Source: Pseudomonadota bacterium (GTDB taxonomy: Bacteria; Pseudomonadota; Gammaproteobacteria; Burkholderiales; Burkholderiaceae_D). From it: DNA of 7,139 bases. Shown here one piece after another: positions 1 through 4,668 of the stretch. The stretch's first letter is position 1. Each line of letters begins with the position of its first letter. The notes beneath the pieces were generated by a model. It saw only the letters and a program-made list of their open reading frames with translations, was not told the origin of the DNA and did not search any database. Location: the NCBI GenBank assembly GCA_023435945.1, contig JAEZLB010000273.1:1-7139 (forward strand), given 5' to 3'. Both the position numbers and the translations under genes were made by a program.

Positions 1-465
1 CAGACCACCAGCTTTGCGCTGGATTTGCGCAAGTGGCTGCAAATCATGGAAGCCTACGAACAAGGTGGCCATGCCTATCATTCGACCATGCCCACGGATG
101 CATTGACCGTGATGCGTGACGTGATGAAGGAAACGCAAGCCTACGGTTTCAGTAAAGTATGCGAGGAACAGTGGGAACTGGGCAATCGCGTACGCGCACT
201 GTTCGAAGAACGTGGTTTTCCCAGCGTGGCTGCCGAAGGATTCAAGGCACCGGGCGTCATCGTCAGCTACACCGAAGACGATGATATCCATTCTGCCAGG
301 AAGTTTGCCGAAGTAGGCCTGCAGCTCGCCTCGGGTGTACCGCTGCAATGCGATGAACCGGCCGGTTTCAAAACCTTCCGCATTGGCCTGTTCGGACTGG
401 ACAAACTGCGCAACATCGACCGCACGGTCGACAAGTTGAAACAGGCACTGGACGCCATTAAATAA
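1..465 (+). CDS. PLP-dependent class V aminotransferase, alanine-glyoxylate type (3' part)
   Basis: This is the C-terminal 154 residues of a gene that starts left of the window; the frame is open from base 1 and ends at TAA 463-465. It matches the small C-terminal domain of fold-type I class V aminotransferases of the alanine/serine-glyoxylate (pyruvate) group, which transfer an amino group through pyridoxal phosphate in the cytoplasm. Visible support is the segment YHSTMPT (about residues 26-32), equivalent to the family's YH-T-PT stretch near the active site, and FRIGLFG (126-132), whose Arg127 corresponds to the arginine that binds the substrate carboxylate. The PLP-binding lysine lies upstream, outside the window, so the exact amino donor cannot be judged. 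The TTG at 25 is only an in-frame leucine, not a start. The gene converges on the stress gene at 546-1646. Confidence 0.85.
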   Translation, partial: QTTSFALDLRKWLQIMEAYEQGGHAYHSTMPTDALTVMRDVMKETQAYGFSKVCEEQWELGNRVRALFEERGFPSVAAEGFKAPGVIVSYTEDDDIHSARKFAEVGLQLASGVPLQCDEPAGFKTFRIGLFGLDKLRNIDRTVDKLKQALDAIK

Positions 466-491
466 ATAACGGCGTCGTATAGACATAGGCA

Positions 492-527
492 GACCAGGTG
501 GCAGGCACTTAACCCTGCCCTCTGGTC
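492..527. terminator. Hairpin between convergent genes, probable shared terminator
   Basis: A stem-loop lies between the stop at 465 and the opposing stop at 546. Arms 492-497 (GACCAG) and 522-527 (CTGGTC) pair perfectly. After a two-base interruption, 500-505 (GGCAGG) pairs with 514-519 (CCTGCC) around an 8-base loop. There is no clear T-run on either side, so it is not a textbook intrinsic terminator. The position between two converging genes suggests a bidirectional transcription stop or mRNA 3'-end protector. Confidence 0.5.
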
Positions 528-545
528 CCTGACCTGCTATTACTC

Positions 546-1646
546 CTAGCGACGGCCACCCGCGCCGCGCCGCGACCCATAACGTACCGCCTCTTTCACC
601 TTTTCCCACTTGCTACCGGGATGGCTGGATTCCCAGTCGCTGCGCCATTGCGGCTCTACGTCTTCCCACTTTGCATTCCGATAACGCTCACTGCTCGCCA
701 TGCTTGAGCCGTAGGAACAGGCCGGTGCGTAATCTTCATAGCGCCCGCCCTGTGAGCCAAAATTGGTCTGCCAATGGTTACGGAAATCGGCATCGCTATC
801 GGAGGCATTGAGCTGCTCGATCTCCACGTCCGTTTTCCGGACCGTATCATGGATGTTTTCCGTATGTTCAGTGGTTTCCTTGCCGACCACCACTTCCTCC
901 ACTACCCGGGCAGATTTTCCAACCACTGCCTTTTCTGCATTTTCCCGCACTTCAATCGTGCTTTCCTTGAAGGCATCCTGGTCGGCCTTCGAGGAAGCTC
1001 CGGTAACGGGATGGCGCTCGACCTTTACATGCTCTTCCCGTAATTGAACAGATTCATCGACAGGAACTTCTTTTACCCGTGTGAAGATACGTACTCCACC
1101 CTGCTGTACCTGGCGCTTTCCAATCTCGATGTTTTCCTCGACGATGGGAATGTGCTTTTCTTCCGACAAGTTGTTTGAACGGGAAGCAGCATATTCCTTA
1201 CGTTCATTCGCCACTTCTTCAGGCGTATAAAGTGGAGCGTTCTCATCGTAAGCAGTCCAGCCCTGAGCCCTCCAAGCCTCGACCCGCTCATCTATATCTA
1301 TGGCATTGAACTGACCCAATATGTCGGATGCCCGGTCCATCTCATTCTTATCGGTGACACCCACAGTCAACACATAGTGTCCCCGTCGCACCGACTCTGC
1401 ATAAATGTCATGATGCCGCTTGTCGTCATCAACGCCAAACAATCGTTTAAAGAACCCGACCAGACCGGTTTCTCGGTCACGTCTTTCGGCATCAGTATTG
1501 GCATAGCCTGATGTTGATGAATCCGGTTCCGGATTGAGCTGAACACTACTGCGGGAAAAACCCGCATTAATCAATGCGTCGAATGCTCTTGACGCATCAT
1601 CATGATTTTCATAGACACCCACTACCGTGCTATCCGTACCGCTCAT
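546..1646 (-). CDS. YsnF/AvaK-type stress response protein (DUF2382) with aromatic C-terminal tail
   Basis: A 366-residue cytoplasmic-looking protein. Residues about 7-121 (starting TVVGVYENHDDA) resemble the general-stress 17M/YflT-like domain. Residues about 165-214 and 229-279 are two copies of a charged beta-rich half-repeat (IPIVEE-, then TIEVRE-) forming the DUF2382 domain of YsnF/AvaK proteins. Residues about 288-356 form a Trp/Tyr-rich tail (HWQTNFG, RYEDYAP, WEDVEPQWRSDWE, PGSKWEKVKEAVRYG), followed by a basic Gly/Arg end. No signal peptide or membrane segment is visible. The family is linked to general stress responses; its biochemistry is not established. The frame is open up to an ATG at 1688, but that start has no good ribosome site. 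The ATG at 1646 has GGAG seven bases upstream and sits directly before the conserved domain, so I prefer it. A longer product from 1688 or 1676 remains possible. Confidence 0.85.
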   Translation of the reverse strand: MSGTDSTVVGVYENHDDASRAFDALINAGFSRSSVQLNPEPDSSTSGYANTDAERRDRETGLVGFFKRLFGVDDDKRHHDIYAESVRRGHYVLTVGVTDKNEMDRASDILGQFNAIDIDERVEAWRAQGWTAYDENAPLYTPEEVANERKEYAASRSNNLSEEKHIPIVEENIEIGKRQVQQGGVRIFTRVKEVPVDESVQLREEHVKVERHPVTGASSKADQDAFKESTIEVRENAEKAVVGKSARVVEEVVVGKETTEHTENIHDTVRKTDVEIEQLNASDSDADFRNHWQTNFGSQGGRYEDYAPACSYGSSMASSERYRNAKWEDVEPQWRSDWESSHPGSKWEKVKEAVRYGSRRGAGGRR

Positions 1647-1653
1647 TGTTTGG

Positions 1654-1657
1654 CTCC
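1654..1657 (-). promoter_or_regulatory. Ribosome binding site deciding the start at 1646
   Basis: GGAG on the minus strand, seven bases before ATG 1646-1644. This is the best-spaced site among the candidate starts at 1688, 1679, 1676 and 1646. A second GGAG just after the 1688 ATG is six bases before the ATG at 1676, so that alternative start is not excluded. Confidence 0.55.
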
Positions 1658-1727
1658 GTTCCATATCTTTGTCCATCATGTTCTCCATAAAGTAGAAGAG
1701 AAAAGGCGTTTGATTCAGGCAAAATCC

Positions 1728-1785
1728 GGCGCTCCCACTTATGGCGGCTACCTCTCATGCCAACATATCGAGTGGCACTCCCACT
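1728..1785. repeat. Imperfect 12-bp direct repeat upstream of stress gene
   Basis: GGCGCTCCCACT at 1728-1739 and GGCACTCCCACT at 1774-1785 match at 11 of 12 bases, with starts 46 bp apart. Both lie within about 140 bp upstream of the preferred start at 1646. They could be paired binding sites for a regulator; chance is not excluded. Confidence 0.35.
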
Positions 1786-1786
1786 C
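1770..1786. promoter_or_regulatory. Perfect 6-bp hairpin in the leader of the stress gene
   Basis: GAGTGG (1770-1775) and CCACTC (1781-1786) are perfect inverted repeats around a 5-base spacer. The second copy of the 12-mer repeat lies inside this structure. It could form an RNA hairpin in the leader transcript or act as an operator. Confidence 0.3.
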
Positions 1787-1811
1787 TCCACGTCTCTATC
1801 TGCCCGGTTAA

Positions 1812-1827
1812 TTTCATGCTCATGAAA
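1812..1827. promoter_or_regulatory. 16-bp inverted repeat, candidate operator
   Basis: TTTCATG (1812-1818) and CATGAAA (1821-1827) are perfect 7-bp inverted arms separated by two bases, about 165 bp upstream of the preferred start at 1646. Compact dyads like this are typical of dimeric repressor or activator sites. A short palindrome, CTTGCAAG, follows at 1831-1838. No specific regulator can be named. Confidence 0.35.
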
Positions 1828-1972
1828 GATCTTGCAAGCAGAAGGTGAGGTAAGAAGCTTGTCGTTATGTTTAGTTCCGCACCATACAGACGATGCACTC
1901 AAACGCAGGGGCAGCCATATCGCAATGCACAACACATAGGGAAGACTGATACAGGATTCCTATTACCTATAT

Positions 1973-2632
1973 TCACTGCGCTCCTTCATCAAATCGCTGA
2001 ATAGAGATTTCCTCGCTTCGCAATGACACGGCCTGCGATGACGCCACTTCCTTTTTGTGCGTTGTAATGTGCACCTCCTCTTCAAGACAAAGCTTCTTTT
2101 CAATGACAAGCACTTCTTTGAATACAGGTACGATGTAGGTATCCCCTTCTTGTCGGGGCCGCGGCACCTCATTTGAAGCGAGAATTCTGTTTATCGGGAT
2201 ACGCTCCACCTCAATTTCTTCCTGAAGCAAACTGACCGGGACAGTCTCCTGACGCTCCTTGACCTTTTTTCCTATTCGCACACCTTTTCCTGTATCGGCG
2301 ACCTTTTTTTCTACGGTGGCTACCTCTTCCCATACAGGTATGGAAGAAGCTCCCGGATGATCGATACCGGAGGAGGTTTGTTCTTTCCCCTTGCCCCCCG
2401 CTCTCCATTCAGAAAAGGCAACCCGCACGTAATAGTTGCCCTCCTTCTGATCGGCGAATTCCAGCGGTAAACGGTATTCACTTCCCTCTTTCGTCTGCAG
2501 TACCATCATCGGACTATCATCTTTGCGCTCCAGCACTTCCGTGATGGTTGCGAGCACTCCTTGCGTATCACGAATCAATGTACCGGCAGCAGGGACAGAT
2601 GCAGAAGAAGGGGACGAGAAAGAAGGTTTCAT
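1973..2632 (-). CDS. DUF2382 (YsnF/AvaK) domain protein with beta-rich N-terminal domain
   Basis: A 219-residue protein with no signal peptide or membrane helix. Residues about 14-74 (PAAGTLIRD... to YYVRVAF) form a small predicted beta domain that resembles a PRC-barrel-like or QRC-type module; this assignment is tentative. Residues about 98-148 and 167-214 are two tandem half-repeats, IPVWEEVATVEKK and VPVFKEVLVIEKK, each ending in a similar EEI-VERI / EEISIQRF segment. Together they form a DUF2382 stress domain. It shares this domain, but not its N-terminus or the aromatic tail, with the next gene downstream (546-1646). The frame extends to a TTG at 2674, but ATG 2632 has AGGA five bases upstream and is preferred. 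Its role in the general stress response is inferred from the family only. Confidence 0.8.
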   Translation of the reverse strand: MKPSFSSPSSASVPAAGTLIRDTQGVLATITEVLERKDDSPMMVLQTKEGSEYRLPLEFADQKEGNYYVRVAFSEWRAGGKGKEQTSSGIDHPGASSIPVWEEVATVEKKVADTGKGVRIGKKVKERQETVPVSLLQEEIEVERIPINRILASNEVPRPRQEGDTYIVPVFKEVLVIEKKLCLEEEVHITTHKKEVASSQAVSLRSEEISIQRFDEGAQ

Positions 2633-2637
2633 AACAT

Positions 2638-2641
2638 TCCT
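2638..2641 (-). promoter_or_regulatory. Ribosome binding site deciding the start at 2632
   Basis: AGGA on the minus strand, five bases before ATG 2632-2630. The longer reading from TTG 2674 is less attractive because of its weak start codon and poorly conserved-looking extra 14 residues. Confidence 0.6.
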
Positions 2642-2773
2642 AGCAACAGCATTGCAGCATGATGCAGGGAGCAAGATTTGCTCACCTGCCGATTCCGGCG
2701 CCAGCTTCGCTTAAAAGAAGAAAACACCCTTCGCCTTTTGGCAGCGCATTCCTTGGATAGTTTTGTACGGCGC

Positions 2774-2789
2774 GACGTCATATGGCGTC
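2774..2789. promoter_or_regulatory. 16-bp near-palindrome between divergent genes, candidate operator
   Basis: GACGTCATATGGCGTC reads almost the same on both strands; only one symmetric pair (positions 5 and 12 of the 16) breaks the symmetry. It lies in the 263-bp region between the divergent starts at 2632 (-) and 2896 (+), where a regulator could act on both genes. No matching known regulator is recognised. Confidence 0.35.
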
Positions 2790-2886
2790 CTGACCTGTTT
2801 CTTTGCAATCAGGCTTGTTGATAAGCATTACTGCTGCAACAACTTATTTGGCGGCGCCAGATATCTATTCGGCAGATTTAAAATCA

Positions 2887-2890
2887 AGGA
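2887..2890 (+). promoter_or_regulatory. Ribosome binding site deciding the start at 2896
   Basis: AGGA (within AAGGA) five bases before ATG 2896-2898. It favours this start over the TTG at 2803, whose extra 31 residues look like translated promoter DNA. Confidence 0.65.
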
Positions 2891-2895
2891 ACGCT

Positions 2896-3279
2896 ATGCT
2901 CAGCTTTACATTGAATCCTGATAGCACCCTGACCTTGTCGCTTAATAACGAGTCCATTCACCTGACTTCGGAAGAGCTGGACCAGAGAATTTCCGAGTTA
3001 AGCGCCATACGTGCTCAAATGCAGCCGGGCATCCCGGAAGAACCGCCCTCTATCCAGGAGGCTGTCGTCAATCCCCTTTATGCCATCAGGGTTGATCGCG
3101 TAACACGAGCCTGCCTGCTACGCATACGCCACCCAGGCCTGGGCTGGTTGAATTTTGAAATTCCTTCCCAAGAGATTGTGAACATGAAGGAGGTGTGGAG
3201 TGAAATTGCCAGAAGACTGGAACTGGAACTGCATGATGCCATTCAAGCGCCGTCCGATATGCCGAATAATTTGCACTGA
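2896..3279 (+). CDS. Small conserved-type hypothetical protein, function unknown
   Basis: A 127-residue soluble protein starting MLSFTLNPDSTLTLSLN and ending at TGA 3277-3279. The first 25 or so residues look like short beta strands (FTLNPDSTLTLSLNNESIHL). A Glu-rich helix follows (SEELDQRISELSAIRAQM), then a Pro-rich linker (GIPEEPPS) and a second beta-helix half containing HPGLGWLNFEI and an acidic C-terminal helix (WSEIARRLELELHD). No catalytic motif, signal peptide or membrane segment is visible. I have an impression of similar short hypothetical proteins in Burkholderiales but cannot name a family. It is transcribed divergently from the DUF2382 gene at 1973-2632, which suggests, but does not show, shared stress control. 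The start is set by the AAGGA site five bases upstream. Confidence 0.75.
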   Translation: MLSFTLNPDSTLTLSLNNESIHLTSEELDQRISELSAIRAQMQPGIPEEPPSIQEAVVNPLYAIRVDRVTRACLLRIRHPGLGWLNFEIPSQEIVNMKEVWSEIARRLELELHDAIQAPSDMPNNLH

Positions 3280-3717
3280 GCGTCCCAGGAAAGATATCCA
3301 GGGTGTCTGGTTAGCGTGGTGACGATAGGACGCAGAAGCAAGGCCCTGCTAGGTCTAGCGTTTACGGTCGTGCCTGCCGCTGTCTATCGACCACCGCCGT
3401 AAAAGCCTGCCGCAAATATGCACGGCACCTTGCAGCACTCTATTCTTTAACCTTGTACACGCTGAAGAAGAAGGGCGGCGAAACATAGGTGATTGCTATC
3501 GAGGTCAATCCCCTGCGGCCGGAGTGCCGTTATGCAATGCCAGACCTCCTCCGGCACCTGCATGATGGAGGAAGGAAATCGTCTCTCCGTTTCACGTCCA
3601 TGGAAAGCGAAGGTCAGACCGTAGCAGTAAAAACGCTTGCTGGGCTCCCGCGAGGGGTAATTAGGAAATGAGAGAAGTGACAGCGGCTATTCAAAGACCT
3701 GCTTTAATGTAAAGAAT
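3280..3717. other. 438-bp gap without a convincing gene
   Basis: This stretch lies between the converging genes ending at 3279 (+) and 3718 (-). A 60-codon GTG-started frame at 3489-3671 and a 28-codon GTG-started frame at 3316-3402 are open, but neither has a credible ribosome site or a recognisable product. There are weak inverted repeats: TTTACGG (3361-3367) with CCGTAAA (3397-3403), and GCCGGAG (3518-3524) with CTCCGGC (3549-3555). The 9-mer GCCTGCCGC occurs at 3372-3380 and 3405-3413. It may be eroded gene remnant, terminators for the two flanking genes, or an undetected small RNA. Confidence 0.5.
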
Positions 3718-4119
3718 TTAATTTGCTCTTTCCTCTTCCATGTAGACCAGCTCCCAGACATGTCCATCCAGGTCTTCAAATGCATGGCTATACATGAAGC
3801 CAAGATCCTGTACCTTGCGTGGAACATTGCCCCCCGCGGAGGCAGCCCGGGCCACCATGTCATCGACCTGCGCCCGGGTTTCACAGGACAGGCATAACAA
3901 TACTTCCGTACTCCTGGTGGCGTCACAAATCGGTTTAGTGGTGAAAGTCTGGAAAAATTGCTCGGTCAGCAGCATCACATAAATATTCTCTGCCACTAAC
4001 AGGCAGGCTGCGTTGTCGTTGGTGAACTTGGGCTCAAATGCAAAATCCAGCTCTTCGAAGAAAGCCTTGGATCGCTGCAAGTCCTTCACTGGCAAATTGA
4101 CATAAATTTGTTTAGCCAT
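3718..4119 (-). CDS. VOC superfamily protein (glyoxalase/bleomycin-resistance fold)
   Basis: A 133-residue cytoplasmic protein of the usual length for a single-module pair of beta-alpha-beta-beta-beta repeats. The first half is IYVNLPVKDLQRSKAFFEELDFAF followed by a strand containing ENIYVMLLT. The second half runs from EVLLCLSCETRAQVDDMVARA through GGNVPRKVQDLGFMY to the closing FEDLDGHVWELVYM. Glu123 in that last strand sits at the usual metal-ligand position. The first-strand position often occupied by His or Gln is Asn8 here, so a classic glyoxalase I metal centre is doubtful. VOC proteins include lyases, dioxygenases and antibiotic-binding proteins; the substrate cannot be told. The start is ATG 4119-4117, preceded by a purine-rich stretch (AAGAGAGCGGAG). 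It lies on the same strand as the membrane gene upstream, 115 bp away. Confidence 0.85.
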   Translation of the reverse strand: MAKQIYVNLPVKDLQRSKAFFEELDFAFEPKFTNDNAACLLVAENIYVMLLTEQFFQTFTTKPICDATRSTEVLLCLSCETRAQVDDMVARAASAGGNVPRKVQDLGFMYSHAFEDLDGHVWELVYMEEERAN

Positions 4120-4234
4120 CTCCGCTCTCTTGCTTGTGGTGTTTCACTCATTTTCCAGCAATTGATTCGATTCCACCGCAGCGGACATTGAGCGCCTGTT
4201 TATATGCCGGCCCCCTCCCCGTCCCGTAGCGGCA

Positions 4235-4520
4235 TCATTCTCCTGCGAAAGCAGATACCGCCTTGCTGCCCCCGTCGCTGGCTCTTGCCCTGCCAGCCAT
4301 CCGGTACACAAGGGGCAGCCGATAACTGCAAAGCATTGCAAGCATGGCTGCGGCGAGGAACCCGTGAACCATGCGCATCATCAGCTCTGGCATTCCCGTT
4401 ACCGAAACCGACAGCCTCATTTCCAGGTAGGTCAGGCTCAGTCCATACACGATAAAGCCACCCCAGATAAACAGGGGGAACCAGCCACAATCGGACTATA
4501 TGCAACAACAAGGCAAGCAT
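4235..4520 (-). pseudogene. Small two-helix membrane protein gene with an apparent +1 frameshift
   Basis: ATG 4520-4518 has a strong AGGAG five bases upstream and begins MLALLLHIVRLWLVP. At the C5 run (GGGGG at 4474-4478 on the plus strand) the hydrophobic reading continues only in another frame, as LFIWGGFIVYGLSL, and runs to TGA 4237-4235. Removing one C joins the two parts into a 94-residue protein with two predicted membrane helices (about 4-29 and 51-72), a short loop, and a polar C-terminal tail. Read without correction, the first frame loses its hydrophobic character after residue 15 and becomes a 106-codon frame rich in Arg and Gly that looks like non-coding translation. The family is not recognised. 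It could be a recent pseudogene, a sequencing or assembly error in a homopolymer, or, less likely, programmed +1 frameshifting at CCC-CCT. Confidence 0.6.
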
Positions 4521-4525
4521 AAAGG

Positions 4526-4530
4526 CTCCT
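4526..4530 (-). promoter_or_regulatory. Strong ribosome binding site of the frameshifted membrane gene
   Basis: AGGAG on the minus strand, five bases before ATG 4520. Its quality is the main sign that translation really begins here, and therefore that the frame break downstream is a genuine oddity. Confidence 0.65.
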
Positions 4531-4668
4531 TGCAGTGTAGGTTGCCCTGTGGCCCTAAAGACCGAGGAATTAATGACCTGAATCTAAACTGGCGGGCAGA
4601 TGATGTCTATCAAACAATAAATTTTGGGGAAGTACTGTTCCATCGATGAGACAGAAGTGGCAAGTCCG

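Larger units (their letters stand above)
1647..1972. other. Non-coding leader region between the two stress genes
   Basis: About 326 bp between the tandem minus-strand genes, too long for a tight operon, so the downstream gene (546-1646) probably has its own promoter here. I could not find a convincing sigma-70 -35/-10 pair. The region holds two inverted repeats (1770-1786 and 1812-1827) and an imperfect 12-base direct repeat (1728-1739 and 1774-1785), listed separately. An open frame crosses it (1935 to 1630), but it runs into the first stress gene in another frame and resembles nothing I know. Confidence 0.5.

Noticed and set aside
267..458. 63-codon minus-strand ORF inside the aminotransferase
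   Set aside because: Antisense shadow of the well-supported aminotransferase reading.
1630..1935. 101-codon minus-strand ORF with ATG at 1935, partly hydrophobic N-terminus, spanning the stress-gene leader
   Set aside because: It overlaps the start of the larger stress gene in another frame, has no good ribosome site, and resembles no protein I recognise. Most likely chance.
2818..2846. Possible sigma-70 promoter for the gene at 2896 (TTGATA with a 17-bp spacer)
   Set aside because: The -35-like hexamer is good, but the matching -10 (AACTTA) is too poor to call a promoter.
3316..3402. 28-codon GTG-started frame (VVTIGRRSKALLGLAF...) that resembles a short signal or leader peptide
   Set aside because: No ribosome site and too short to judge; the resemblance comes from a few hydrophobic codons.
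3489..3671. 60-codon plus-strand ORF with GTG start in the gap
   Set aside because: No Shine-Dalgarno at a proper distance, no recognisable motifs, and mixed composition. Not supported as a gene.
4200..4520. 106-codon reading of the small membrane gene without a frameshift
   Set aside because: After residue 15 it loses all hydrophobic pattern and becomes Arg/Gly-rich, whereas the shifted frame continues the membrane helix. Treated as a frameshifted gene instead.
4620..4668. Weak hairpin (CTGT...CATCGATG...ACAG) followed by an AT-rich stretch after the hrpA stop, as a possible terminator
   Set aside because: The stem is interrupted by a mismatch and a wobble pair and has no proper T-run. Not strong enough to list.
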